Made by a program: the position numbers and the translations under genes. Positions 46,983-55,981 of a stretch of DNA of 64,000 nt are shown piece after piece. Every line of letters starts with the position of its first letter. Position 1 is the first letter of the stretch. The stretch is from assembly GCF_008124875.1 (NCBI RefSeq), contig NZ_VNIA01000004.1:238805-302804 (forward strand), given 5' to 3'. The notes under the pieces are model-generated. The model was not told the DNA's origin. It ran no database searches and saw only the letters and a list, made by a program, of their open reading frames with translations. The DNA is from Tenacibaculum adriaticum (lineage in GTDB: Bacteria > Bacteroidota > Bacteroidia > Flavobacteriales > Flavobacteriaceae).

Positions 46983-47008
46983 AACTAATAAAAATAGATT
47001 TATTAGTT
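46983..47008 (-). terminator. Possible terminator after the beta-helix lipoprotein gene
   Basis: AACTAATAAA (46983-46992) pairs with TTTATTAGTT (46999-47008), 29 bases beyond the stop at 47037. The stem is A/T-rich and no long T-run follows, so termination would be weak; the hairpin at 46793-46831 is the back-up. Confidence 0.45.
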
Positions 47009-47036
47009 GCTTTTATTTATTATTTCTAAATAATAA

Positions 47037-48545
47037 TTATTGAAAAGATATATGCTGATAAGCACCAATATCTGGATTGCTAGTTCTATCAGTACCTAAA
47101 ATATCTAATGAAATAGTTGTTGGCGTGGCTTTATTGATTGCGTCACTTTCTTCACCAATAATAAATTCATTAAAAAAAACACTTTTAAAACCTGGAGTTC
47201 CATTTAAAATGATATTTTGGTAATGAGTAACATCGTCAAATTTTAGTTCGTCGTTATTGGTGTATAAACCATTTATATCATTGAATCTAATAAGACAATT
47301 TGAGAGGTTATAGTTAAATAAGCTGCCATCTATTTTATCGAGAACAAATTCAATATTATTATTTCCTTCTATAATACAGTTGGTAAAAGTAGCTTCTTGT
47401 AAATCTTGAGTTTCAATAATTTCTTGTCCCATATCATTTTGATTTACAGAGAAATTATTTATCAAAACAGTGGGGAGTCGCCGTAAACTATTACTCCAAT
47501 AATTAGCAAAAGTAGAATGAGTAAAGTTATAAGTGCCACCAGCAGTTCCTGCAAAAGAAGCTTGCCCCGCACTTCCTATAACAACATTATTTCCTTCAAT
47601 GTTGGTTTGGCTTCCTAAAATACCGAAGTTGACATGATTATAAACCTCTGTATTTTGAAGTTTTAATGTTGGAGTAGTAGCTGAACCAAGACTATCTACT
47701 AAAAAGCCAATAACACCGTTTTTAATTTGTGCGTGATTTACTTCATTTTCTTTACTTCCTGCTCGCATCCAAATAGTTCCCCATTGTCCAGGAATTCTGC
47801 TAAACGAACTTTCCAGTCTGTCTCCTTCAAAAACTACTTTTTCATCTAACGTTCCATTTACTTTTAGAGTTGCATCTCTATCAACAATCAATCCTGAATT
47901 ATCATGAAAATGAATTTTAGCTCCCGCTTCAATAATTAATGTTTTGTTTGATGGAATTGCTGCATAACCATAAATAACATAAGGTTTGTCTTTGGTAAAT
48001 ATAAGTTCGCTGTCTTCTAAAAAACGCCCTTTTATAGTTGTAGGTTCTCCATCTAAAGATAAACTATCAATCTTCATAGAAATAGGATCCTTATCTGGAA
48101 ATATAAATGTAGCATCTTGAACTAAGGTAACTAAGTCTACATCTTGTTGATTGTTTCCGTTGTCGAACAAAATCCTGTCGGTATAAAGTGGATCAGGAAT
48201 ATTGCTAAAATCAATAGTTGTTTCAATAAAAACATACATACTGTCATTGGCAAGAAGATCAATATTTTCAAATGATTTTCCTGGTTTTCCATCTACATTT
48301 AGGCGATAATTTGAAGCTGTACCATTTTCTAATGTAATTTGTGGAATGGTAATAGCTTTATTACTACGATTATATACTTTTAAATTATAAGTAGCAGAAC
48401 CAATATTGGTAAAAACTGTATCTAAAAAAACAGTGTCTCTAGAAAATTCCAATTGACCAAAACTAGCAATAGTAGTAAAATCTTTTCTACAAGAACTAAC
48501 AGTTGTAATAATAATTACGGCTAAAATTGATAGAAAATACCTCAT
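47037..48545 (-). CDS. Right-handed beta-helix lipoprotein
   Basis: The 502-residue protein has a lipoprotein signal (TTVSSC, Cys19). An Ig-like beta domain (about 30-145) precedes a right-handed parallel beta-helix (about 190-460) built of short strands with Asn-rich turns (VNGTLDEKVVFEGD, LQNTEVYNHVNFGILG). The end, PDIGAYQHI, is the usual closing motif of such proteins. Surface or periplasmic binding is likely; the ligand is unknown. It starts three bases after the glutaminyl cyclase gene ends, so the two form an operon. Confidence 0.86.
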   Translation of the reverse strand: MRYFLSILAVIIITTVSSCRKDFTTIASFGQLEFSRDTVFLDTVFTNIGSATYNLKVYNRSNKAITIPQITLENGTASNYRLNVDGKPGKSFENIDLLANDSMYVFIETTIDFSNIPDPLYTDRILFDNGNNQQDVDLVTLVQDATFIFPDKDPISMKIDSLSLDGEPTTIKGRFLEDSELIFTKDKPYVIYGYAAIPSNKTLIIEAGAKIHFHDNSGLIVDRDATLKVNGTLDEKVVFEGDRLESSFSRIPGQWGTIWMRAGSKENEVNHAQIKNGVIGFLVDSLGSATTPTLKLQNTEVYNHVNFGILGSQTNIEGNNVVIGSAGQASFAGTAGGTYNFTHSTFANYWSNSLRRLPTVLINNFSVNQNDMGQEIIETQDLQEATFTNCIIEGNNNIEFVLDKIDGSLFNYNLSNCLIRFNDINGLYTNNDELKFDDVTHYQNIILNGTPGFKSVFFNEFIIGEESDAINKATPTTISLDILGTDRTSNPDIGAYQHISFQ

Positions 48546-48548
48546 TTA

Positions 48549-49589
48549 CTATCGTTTAATCAACTCAATTTCAAATAATTTACTCCAGTGTTTTCCAGTA
48601 ACAAATAAACGCTTGCTTTTTGAATCGTAAGCAATTCCGTTTAAAACGTCATCACTAACGTCTAATTTTTGATCTTTAGCTACAATATCTCTTAACCCGT
48701 TGAGGTCAGCAACACCTTCAATCACTCCCGTTTCAGGGTTAATAATTACAATCGAATTTTGTTGCCATTTATTTGCGAAAATTTGTCCGTTAACAAATTC
48801 TAACTCATTTAAATTGTCAACAGGATATTTATCTGTATAGGCTTGGATATTTCTTTTTTCAGCTTTAGTAGTAGGATCTAAAAACCAAATTTTATTAGTT
48901 CCATCCGATTTAATGAGTTCAGTATCGTTATGTGTTAAACCCCAACCTTGTACACTTTCATTATAGTTGAATTCACCAATTAGTTCAAAATTAGATAAGT
49001 TATAAGTAAACCCTTTATTGGCTTGCCATGTTAACCAGTAAATAACATCGTTAAAAATAGTCATACCTTCTCCAAAATATTTTTTATCTAAATCTTTTTG
49101 TTGAAGAACTTTTCCTGTTTCAAGATTCACTTTTCGTAACCAAGATTGACCTCTACGCCCCGTTGTTTCGTATAAAAAACCATCATGATATTCTAAACCT
49201 TGTGTGTAAGCGTTTTCATCGTGAGGGTAGGTATTAACAATTTTGTAGTTATATACGTTAGGAGCTATGTCTGCTACTACTTCAATTGAATTATTTACTT
49301 TTTTAACCTTTCCTGGGTAAAATGCTAAGGCAGTTACTGCATGTTTACCTACACCTAAAGTTGAAGTATTTACAGTAGCATTTTCTGTTTTAGTTAAACG
49401 TTTTCCATCAATAAATAATTGAACGCTGTCAATTTTATTTCCTTTAATTTGTTCAAAAGAAATAGATGCCTCTTGCCCTAAAGTAACTTTTTGAGTAGTA
49501 TTTAATTTGAATTTATAACCTGTTTCACTGCAGGAAGTTAGTAGTAAAAATACTGATAAAAAGAATGTTAGGTTTGAAAAAATACGCAT
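48549..49589 (-). CDS. Glutaminyl-peptide cyclotransferase, beta-propeller type, lipoprotein
   Basis: I start at ATG 49589 (MRIFSNLTFFLSVFLLLTSC) because it gives a normal lipoprotein signal with Cys20; an ATG 12 codons earlier does not. The 346-residue protein has a short Ig-like domain, then the plant/bacterial type glutaminyl cyclase beta-propeller with PHDENAYTQGLEYHDGFLYE, GQSWLRKVNL and GIAYDSKSKRLFVTGKHW. It converts N-terminal Gln to pyroglutamate on exported proteins, which suits bacteria whose secreted proteins often begin with Gln after signal cleavage. Confidence 0.92.
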   Translation of the reverse strand: MRIFSNLTFFLSVFLLLTSCSETGYKFKLNTTQKVTLGQEASISFEQIKGNKIDSVQLFIDGKRLTKTENATVNTSTLGVGKHAVTALAFYPGKVKKVNNSIEVVADIAPNVYNYKIVNTYPHDENAYTQGLEYHDGFLYETTGRRGQSWLRKVNLETGKVLQQKDLDKKYFGEGMTIFNDVIYWLTWQANKGFTYNLSNFELIGEFNYNESVQGWGLTHNDTELIKSDGTNKIWFLDPTTKAEKRNIQAYTDKYPVDNLNELEFVNGQIFANKWQQNSIVIINPETGVIEGVADLNGLRDIVAKDQKLDVSDDVLNGIAYDSKSKRLFVTGKHWSKLFEIELIKR

Positions 49590-49647
49590 ATTTGTAGTGT
49601 TAAATTCTATTTTATTCGTTTTCAATACAAATAAAGCAATTTATTTG

Positions 49648-49677
49648 TTTGCAAATTCAAAAAAAGGGTTAAATTTG
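49648..49677 (+). promoter_or_regulatory. Bacteroidota-type promoter of rpmE2
   Basis: TTTG (49648-49651), an 18-base spacer and TAAATTTG (49670-49677) match TTTG/TAnnTTTG exactly. The 5' untranslated region would be about 100 bases, long for this genome. Confidence 0.7.
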
Positions 49678-49784
49678 CACCCTCAAATAGCCATTGCAGG
49701 TTTTTTGATATTTTTGAAGTGTTTTAAACTTTACCAATTTTAAACAATTCAATCACAAAATTAAGATTTTAAAATTATACAGAG

Positions 49785-50036
49785 ATGAAAAAAGGTATAC
49801 ATCCAGAAAATTATAGAATGGTTGCATTTAAAGATATGTCTAATGAAGATGTATTCTTAACGCGTTCAACTGCTAACACTAAAGATACTTTAGAGGTAGA
49901 TGGTGTTGAATATCCATTAATTAAATTAGAAATTTCAAGAACTTCTCACCCATTTTATACAGGTAAGTCTAAATTGGTTGATACAGCAGGTCGTATCGAT
50001 AAGTTCAAAAACAAATACTCAAAATTCAAAAAATAA
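49785..50036 (+). CDS. rpmE2: 50S ribosomal protein L31 type B
   Basis: The 83-residue L31 has the type B start MKKGIHPENYRMVAFKDMSN and ISRTSHPFYTGKSKLVDTAGRIDKF. It has no cysteine, so it is the zinc-independent paralogue used when zinc is short or, in Bacteroidota, often the only L31. Its long leader and clear promoter suggest independent control. A strong terminator follows. Confidence 0.96.
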   Translation: MKKGIHPENYRMVAFKDMSNEDVFLTRSTANTKDTLEVDGVEYPLIKLEISRTSHPFYTGKSKLVDTAGRIDKFKNKYSKFKK

Positions 50037-50058
50037 TTTTGACGTATTAACGATATAT

Positions 50059-50090
50059 AAAGCTCTAGCGACTACGTTAGAGCTTTTTTT
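50059..50090 (+). terminator. Terminator after rpmE2
   Basis: AAAGCTCTA (50059-50067) pairs with TAGAGCTTT (50078-50086), followed by a T-run. Confidence 0.9.
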
Positions 50091-50133
50091 TATGCATAAA
50101 TTTTCTGTACATTAGACCACAAAAATTAATAAA

Positions 50134-51663
50134 ATGAGAAATACGATCTTAGCTGTTTTTATAATAGCTACAGTTAGTTTTGGAGTGTTGACCTATTTTT
50201 TTCTTAATGGAACTACGGTTTCATTTTTAACTATCAGTTTCTTTCTTACTTGTATTGCTATCTATGATGCTTTTATTCAAAAAAAACATTCTCTACTACG
50301 TGCTTTTCCAGTAGTAGCAAGATTACGATGGGTTTTTGAAGAGGAGCGCGAAAAAATACAACAATATTTTATTGAAGATGATTTAAGTGGAACACCTATT
50401 AATCGTGAAAAAAGAAGTTTAGTTTATCAAAGAGCAAAAACAGAAATAGAAACAGTTCCTTTTGGTACCCAACATAATGTGTATGCAAAAGGGTATGAGT
50501 TTATAAAACATTCGCTTTTTCCAACAGATCATCATCATATAGCTGGAGATCGTGTGGTTTTTGGTTCAGATAAGTGCGCTCAAAAATACAATGCTTCAAT
50601 TATTAATATTTCAGCAATGTCTTTTGGTTCGTTGAGTAAAAATGCTGTTATGGCTTTAAATCAAGGAGCTAAAATGGGAGGTTTTGCACATAATACAGGT
50701 GAAGGGGGAATATCTTCATATCATTTACAAGGAGGAGATTTAATTTTCCAAGTTGGTACTGGTTATTTTGGTGCTGGAAAAACGGTGGATGGAAAACGAG
50801 TTTTCGATGATGAAATTTTTAAACAAAATGCGATTCGACCAGAAGTGAAGATGATAGAAATTAAGTTTTCTCAAGGAGCAAAACCAGGTCATGGGGGAAT
50901 TTTGCCTGCCAAAAAAAACACAGAAGAAATTGCTAAAATACGTTCGGTAGATCCATTTACAAGAGTAGATTCTCCTCCTGGTCATTCCGCTTTTTCAAGC
51001 TTTGAAGGAATGATTTCTTTTTTACAAAAAGTAAGAGATTTAAGTGGAGGTAAACCCGTAGGAATTAAATTTTGTGTGGGTAATAATGAAGAAATAGAGG
51101 AAATGATAAAAGCATTTGCAGAAGCGAATAACTATCCTGACTTTATTGCTGTGGATGGGGGAGAAGGAGGCACAGGTTCTGCACCTATAGAATTTACAAA
51201 TTATGTAGGAACTCCCTTATTGGAAGGTCTTTCTTTTGTTAATAAAACCTTGTTAAAATATAACTTAAAAGATAAAATTAAAATTATTGCAAGTGGTAAA
51301 GCGATCGATGCTTTTGATGTGGTAAAGTTTCTTGCTTTAGGGGCAGATGCTATTGGTATGGCGCGTAGTTTTATGTTAAGTTTGGGATGTATCCAGGCAC
51401 GAGAATGTAATTTAGATACTTGCCCTGTTGGTGTGGCTACGCAAGATGAAGATTTAGTGGAGGCTTTAGTAGTTGAATATAAAAATGTTCGTGTTAAAAA
51501 TTATCATGATAAAACAATCGGAGCTGTAAAAGAGCTTGTTTCGGCGATGGGGAAAAACTCAATCAAAGAAATAAAAGCTACTGATGTTTTTAGAAGGAAT
51601 AAAGGAGGAGAAATTACTTCATTAGATAAAATTTATTATTCTGAAGAAGTCTTAATATCGTAA
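50134..51663 (+). CDS. FMN-binding glutamate synthase-like protein
   Basis: The 509-residue protein has two N-terminal membrane segments (about 4-25 and 28-46) and then the glutamate synthase central TIM barrel: GEGGISSYHLQGGDLIFQVG, KPGHGGILPA, DGGEGGTGSAP for FMN, and the Cys cluster CIQARECNLDTCPVG for a [3Fe-4S] centre. There is no glutaminase domain, so it is the stand-alone type with unknown electron partner and substrate. The next gene starts five bases after its stop. Confidence 0.92.
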   Translation: MRNTILAVFIIATVSFGVLTYFFLNGTTVSFLTISFFLTCIAIYDAFIQKKHSLLRAFPVVARLRWVFEEEREKIQQYFIEDDLSGTPINREKRSLVYQRAKTEIETVPFGTQHNVYAKGYEFIKHSLFPTDHHHIAGDRVVFGSDKCAQKYNASIINISAMSFGSLSKNAVMALNQGAKMGGFAHNTGEGGISSYHLQGGDLIFQVGTGYFGAGKTVDGKRVFDDEIFKQNAIRPEVKMIEIKFSQGAKPGHGGILPAKKNTEEIAKIRSVDPFTRVDSPPGHSAFSSFEGMISFLQKVRDLSGGKPVGIKFCVGNNEEIEEMIKAFAEANNYPDFIAVDGGEGGTGSAPIEFTNYVGTPLLEGLSFVNKTLLKYNLKDKIKIIASGKAIDAFDVVKFLALGADAIGMARSFMLSLGCIQARECNLDTCPVGVATQDEDLVEALVVEYKNVRVKNYHDKTIGAVKELVSAMGKNSIKEIKATDVFRRNKGGEITSLDKIYYSEEVLIS

Positions 51664-51668
51664 ACTCG

Positions 51669-52775
51669 TTGGAAGAAAAACTTCAAATTGATTCTAAAGT
51701 CTTTGTGTTAGAGCGTTACCCTGTAACAACAGATAAGTCGTTAAGGGCATGGAGCAATGCAGAATTATTAGCGTTAGATTTTATTGCTGATAAAAATATT
51801 GATAACATTCATTTGTTTAACGATCGTTTTGGAGTTTGGAACTGCGTTTTACACGATAAAAAATTAACTACTGTTTGGACCTACGCAAGTCAACAAAAAG
51901 CAATTTGTAAAAATTTAGAAAGAAATAATTTATCTGCGGATGTTGTTTTTAAAACTCCTTTAGACGCTTTGAATAAAGTTAATGTAGCTCTGATTAAAAT
52001 TCCGAAATCATTAGAATTATTCGAGTTATTTTTACAACAGATTTATAAGAGTTCTCATGAGGAAACAGAGGTAGTTTGTGGATTTATGCTCAAGTATTTT
52101 AGCCCATCATTTTTAAAAATTGCTAGTATTTATTTTGAAGAAGTTGAACAATCGAAAGCATGGAAAAAAGCACGGTTGTTAGTTCTTAAAAAACCTAAAA
52201 AAGCCCCTTCCTCTATACTTAGATTAACGGAAGAACTCATCAACACTCTTGAGTTTAAAGGAAAAGAATTAAAACAATATTATGGAGTATTCTCATCTGG
52301 AAGTATAGACATAGGAACGCAATTTTTTTTAGAAAATTTAAAAGTATTTCCGCAGGAAACAAAAGTATTAGACTTGGCTTCTGGTAACGGGGTGATTGCT
52401 TATCAAGTAACTGAATTAAATTCTAAGGCAGAAGTAACATTAGTTGATGATTTTAATTTAGCGATTGAGTCATCAAAAATTAATTTAAAAGATAGAAAAG
52501 CAAAGTTTCTATGTGCCGAAAACTTATCTAGTTTGCACAATCAAAATTTTGATTTAGTGGTAAGTAACCCGCCATTTCATTTTGAGTACGAAAATAATAT
52601 CGAAGTAACTTTATCTCTTTTTGAAGATGTAAAAGCGTGTTTAAAAAACAACGGACGTTTTTTATTGGTAGCCAATACACATCTCAATTATAAAACACAT
52701 TTAAATAAACTTTTTACTGAAGTTACTGTAGTCAACTTCAATAAAAAGTTCGAGATTATAGAATGTATAAAGTAA
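51669..52775 (+). CDS. RlmG/RsmC-like class I methyltransferase
   Basis: The 368-residue protein starts with TTG at 51669; no other in-frame start precedes the conserved part. A divergent N-terminal half (a methyltransferase-like pseudo-domain) is followed by a C-terminal class I domain with VLDLASGNGVIAYQ and the catalytic NPPFH (VVSNPPFHF) of RNA guanine-N2 methyltransferases. This two-domain layout matches RlmG and RsmC, which methylate 23S G1835 or 16S G1207. Which base is modified here is not certain. The gene is coupled to the glutamate-synthase-like gene. Confidence 0.88.
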   Translation: MEEKLQIDSKVFVLERYPVTTDKSLRAWSNAELLALDFIADKNIDNIHLFNDRFGVWNCVLHDKKLTTVWTYASQQKAICKNLERNNLSADVVFKTPLDALNKVNVALIKIPKSLELFELFLQQIYKSSHEETEVVCGFMLKYFSPSFLKIASIYFEEVEQSKAWKKARLLVLKKPKKAPSSILRLTEELINTLEFKGKELKQYYGVFSSGSIDIGTQFFLENLKVFPQETKVLDLASGNGVIAYQVTELNSKAEVTLVDDFNLAIESSKINLKDRKAKFLCAENLSSLHNQNFDLVVSNPPFHFEYENNIEVTLSLFEDVKACLKNNGRFLLVANTHLNYKTHLNKLFTEVTVVNFNKKFEIIECIK

Positions 52776-52776
52776 T

Positions 52777-53946
52777 TTAACTCAACGAAAAATCATACGA
52801 AAATTCATCTTCGGAGAAAGCATCTGTAGTATTTTTAAGATCGTTTACAAATTCGTCAATTTGAGTTTTGCTAACATTTGGCATACAAATTACATGTGAA
52901 ATATTTCCTTCAGTAGCTAATTGCCATTTGTCTTTAATCCTTTTTGGTGTTTTAGGCAATACAACAGTAATTGCATTTGGGTTCCTCCAAGCATCAATAC
53001 CAATAGATTTTAACTGAGCTTCACAATATTCTGCAACTTCCAAACTTTGCTGATAGCGTTGTTTTAGCCCCTCAATTCCTAATCGTTTTAAAGCATACCA
53101 TAAAAATAAAGGAGAATGTCCGTTACGAGAACCAGTAATTGTAGTGTCGAAAGATCCAATATAAGAAATCCCTTTAGCGATTCTATCTCTGTTTGATCTT
53201 TTTGCAATTAATACACCTGTAGGAATAGGAGAGCCAATAAATTTATGCCCGCTAATAGAAATACTGTCGGCACCGTCCATAAAATCGAAAGGCAAACGAG
53301 GTTGCATAAATGGACCAAAAGAACCAGCTAATGCTGCGTCACAATGAATATAATGATCTTGTATAGCTAAGTTTTTTAAGATGTCTTTAACTTTGGAAAC
53401 GTCATCTTTGGCTTCCTTCATAGTGGTGCCAAAAGTAGTTAATACAATTACAGGTTTATGACGATTCATTCGAACGGTATTCTCAAAATCTTCATAATCC
53501 ATTTCTCCGTTAGGTTGCGATTTAATTACAATACTCGGAATGTTTAATAAATGAATGTTTTTTCGTACGCTATAGTGAGTAGATTCTGAATAATACACCA
53601 TGGCTTTTGGATATAATTCACGAGCAAGGTATAAACCGTATAAATTACTTTCCGATCCTCCATTGGTTACATAACCCCAAAAGTCTTTCGGATTTGCTCT
53701 AAAAATTTTTGCGAAAAAAGCAATTACTTCACGTTCCATTTCATGCGTTTGTACACGATACGTTCCATGTTCAAAAGGATCTCCTAAATTATTAATTGGA
53801 AATTGGAAAAACGTATTCAATTCAGAATAATCAAAATCTTTAGAAACAGGATAGCCTAAAAAAGTATCTCTTGCTGTGGTTAAATCTTGTTTTAAAGTTT
53901 CTAATTGTTGTTGGTCTTCAGAGCTTAATTGTGATGTATTTGCCAT
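52777..53946 (-). CDS. hdc: Pyridoxal-dependent histidine decarboxylase
   Basis: The 389-residue group II decarboxylase shows FGYVTNGGSESNLYGLYLARE-like substrate region (GYVTNGGSESN), HCDAALAGSF and the PLP-lysine motif SISGHKFIGSP. It closely resembles the PLP-type histidine decarboxylases of Gram-negative bacteria and so would make histamine; related serine decarboxylases cannot be excluded. No transporter or histidine operon lies nearby. The stop is one base from the convergent methyltransferase gene. Confidence 0.88.
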   Translation of the reverse strand: MANTSQLSSEDQQQLETLKQDLTTARDTFLGYPVSKDFDYSELNTFFQFPINNLGDPFEHGTYRVQTHEMEREVIAFFAKIFRANPKDFWGYVTNGGSESNLYGLYLARELYPKAMVYYSESTHYSVRKNIHLLNIPSIVIKSQPNGEMDYEDFENTVRMNRHKPVIVLTTFGTTMKEAKDDVSKVKDILKNLAIQDHYIHCDAALAGSFGPFMQPRLPFDFMDGADSISISGHKFIGSPIPTGVLIAKRSNRDRIAKGISYIGSFDTTITGSRNGHSPLFLWYALKRLGIEGLKQRYQQSLEVAEYCEAQLKSIGIDAWRNPNAITVVLPKTPKRIKDKWQLATEGNISHVICMPNVSKTQIDEFVNDLKNTTDAFSEDEFSYDFSLS

Positions 53947-53966
53947 TGCCTAAAAATTTCAGTAGA

Positions 53967-53974
53967 CAAAAGTA
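53967..53974 (-). promoter_or_regulatory. Perfect -7 element of the histidine decarboxylase gene
   Basis: On the minus strand TACTTTTG fits TAnnTTTG; it ends 20 bases before the start codon. No clear -33 TTTG was found at the proper distance. Confidence 0.45.
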
Positions 53975-54164
53975 ATGTAAAGTGTATTAAAGAAGTGTTT
54001 TTAATAATAAAGTTAGATTATTTTTCTTTTATAATCGTATTATTATGAATTAAAATCTAAGTAAATTGTTCTAAAGGTGTTTTTAGAGAAAATTTTACTT
54101 CTAAAGAAAAAAGGTTTTCATTATCGGTTTAATAAACGTCTATTTTATGTTGGTAATAAATTTT

Positions 54165-55181
54165 TTAGCTTTCTAAAATTTCTAACTGTTGTATGATTTG
54201 TTTTTCAGATACCATATAGGGCTTTCCATCTCTAATGGTATTATAAACATTATCAAATACATGCATATAGGAAGATTTTGGAGATATTATATTTTCCTGT
54301 TTTTTTGTTCCATCCTCTGAAAATGAAGTAAATACTCCATGTTTGTTAGATTCCTCTTTACCGTATAGTGGATTTGTAGGAGTCATACCTTCTAGTAATT
54401 GTTTTTCTTGAACGTCAGCACGTTGTTTAATGTAAGTACCTTTTGTACCATGAATAATAAATGCTGGTTGAGCTTCGGCAACTAGCATACTCATTGTGAT
54501 AAATACTTGCATTCCTGTTGAATACAACAGGTGAATATGAGCATAATCATCTACTTGGGTTTTTGGACGGAAATACCCCATGTTTTTTCTCCATTCCAAA
54601 GGATTACCAAAAAGAGAAATTACTGCATCTAATAAATGTGGACCTAAATCATAGGTTAAACCACTCCCTGGTACAGGCGTTTCTTTCTCCGCTTTAGGTC
54701 CAATAAAATACCTGTATCTATCATACCGAAGATGAAACTCCACTATTTTTCCTAATTTACCAGAGTCTATAACTTTTTTTACTGATAGGAAGTCACTATC
54801 GTAACGTCTATTTTGATAAGGTAGAATGCAACAATTATATTTCTTAGCTTCTTTAAATAGTTGCTTGGCTTCTGTAGAGTTGATTGTAAATGGTTTTTCC
54901 ATTAATACATGCTTTTTCATTTTAATTGCTTTTAAAGCGAACTCAAAATGGGTAGCATTAGGAGTATTAACTATCACTAACTCTATATCAGGATCTGCTA
55001 AAAGCTCATCCACCGAGTCGTAACTAATTATGTTGGGATAAACGATATGTGCCTTCTTTTCATTTCTTTCTACCACAGCGTGTAATTCGAAATTATTATG
55101 TTCATTTAAAAAAGGGGCATGAAATATTTTTCCTGACATTCCAAAAGATAAAATTCCTGTTTTTATTGTATTCTTAATCAT
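54165..55181 (-). CDS. Gfo/Idh/MocA family oxidoreductase
   Basis: The 338-residue protein has an N-terminal Rossmann fold (IKTGILSFGMSGKIFHAPFL, an NAD(P) loop variant of the YdgJ/YvaA type) and the EKPF motif (LMEKPFT) whose Lys is catalytic, then GSGLTYDLGPHLLDA with the catalytic His. The C-terminal domain is beta-rich. Sugar or inositol oxidation is the usual role; the substrate is unknown. The upstream region has a TAGCTAT...ATAGCTA dyad like that upstream of the GH20 gene. It is a single-gene unit. Confidence 0.92.
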   Translation of the reverse strand: MIKNTIKTGILSFGMSGKIFHAPFLNEHNNFELHAVVERNEKKAHIVYPNIISYDSVDELLADPDIELVIVNTPNATHFEFALKAIKMKKHVLMEKPFTINSTEAKQLFKEAKKYNCCILPYQNRRYDSDFLSVKKVIDSGKLGKIVEFHLRYDRYRYFIGPKAEKETPVPGSGLTYDLGPHLLDAVISLFGNPLEWRKNMGYFRPKTQVDDYAHIHLLYSTGMQVFITMSMLVAEAQPAFIIHGTKGTYIKQRADVQEKQLLEGMTPTNPLYGKEESNKHGVFTSFSEDGTKKQENIISPKSSYMHVFDNVYNTIRDGKPYMVSEKQIIQQLEILES

Positions 55182-55548
55182 TATTGTAAGAGGGATTCTT
55201 GTAAATTACTACGAACATATGGAAGGAATATTTAGCTATATCAGCAGCGAATATTCATCGATAGCTAAGTTCAATAAAAATAGATTAAGAAACAAACGAA
55301 ACTTTCAAATACAAACAACTGGAAAATATTATGAATAAAGAAGGAAGAACTTTTAAGTCTACAGACAGCTGGAGGAGAGTTCTTTTTTTGATTTTTATTT
55401 AGAAACTGTATTTTATAAAAATAAGCCTTAACTTGATTCCATAGTTATATGTTTTAGAAAAATTTTAGGATTCGAGTTAAAATTATTATCAATAGCGTTA
55501 AGGTTTTATCTGTTTAAGCTATAGTTTTATGGAATAAAAAATATAATA
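55182..55548. other. 367-base gap between divergent genes
   Basis: It holds the Gfo/Idh/MocA promoter region with a TAGCTAT/ATAGCTA dyad (55233-55267, 21-base spacer) and the upstream region of the 114-aa gene. A 23-codon frame (55331-55402) has nothing to support it. No RNA structure or transposon trace is evident. Confidence 0.7.
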
Positions 55549-55893
55549 ATGAAAGAACAAGCCAAAAATGAATTAGACTATATTAAGTTATATGAAAAAA
55601 AAGGATATACACATAGTTATAGAGTTACTAACGGAAAGTTAAAGGATAACAATACAGGGGAAAGCTTTTTTGCTAAAGAAGTTTTTATTTTGGCAGAGCA
55701 TAGGTATGAAGGGATGAGTAATCCTTCAGATATGTCAATATTGTATGTAATAAAAACGCATGATGGTAATAAAGGGACATTTTTAGCAGCTTACGGACCA
55801 ACAGCAGATACAGAAAATGCTGAGTTTTTTAATAATATCCCTGAAGAAAATATTTCAAACTCAGAAAACATTGTTTTAAATGACAAAGAATAA
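55549..55893 (+). CDS. Small uncharacterised protein (114 aa)
   Basis: The protein opens with YIKLYEKKGYTHSYRVTNGKL and has KEVFILAEHRYEGMSNPSDMSILYVIKT and GTFLAAYGPTADTENAEFF blocks. It resembles a family of about 100-residue Bacteroidota proteins that are sometimes labelled phosphoribosylpyrophosphate synthetase without good reason; it has none of that enzyme's motifs. It is soluble, with no signal peptide. It may be part of a stress or storage set, but nothing here proves it. It is 88 bases upstream of the zincin gene. Confidence 0.7.
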   Translation: MKEQAKNELDYIKLYEKKGYTHSYRVTNGKLKDNNTGESFFAKEVFILAEHRYEGMSNPSDMSILYVIKTHDGNKGTFLAAYGPTADTENAEFFNNIPEENISNSENIVLNDKE

Positions 55894-55981
55894 AAGAAAT
55901 AAGCATGCAAAGTAAATTAGATAAGTTGTCATTACTTTTTTCTGTTTTATAAACGAGTCTAGTTATTAAAAAAAAGAAAAT

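Larger units (their letters stand above)
46634..47036. other. 403-base gap with two hairpins, a tandem repeat and a terminator
   Basis: No convincing gene is present. In order it holds the amidohydrolase terminator (46657-46690), two tandem 42-bp units (46695-46778), a 15-bp hairpin (46793-46831), about 150 bases of AT-rich sequence with one short open frame lacking a start, and a 10-bp hairpin (46983-47008) serving the minus-strand lipoprotein gene. Confidence 0.8.

Noticed and set aside
46849-46983. 44-codon plus-strand open frame in the gap before the beta-helix lipoprotein gene
   Set aside because: It has no start codon near its beginning, matches no family I know and its only ATG gives 19 residues.
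55331-55402. 23-codon frame MNKEGRTFKSTDSWRRVLFL...
   Set aside because: Such frames are common by chance in AT-rich gaps. No ribosome binding site, conservation or operon context supports it.
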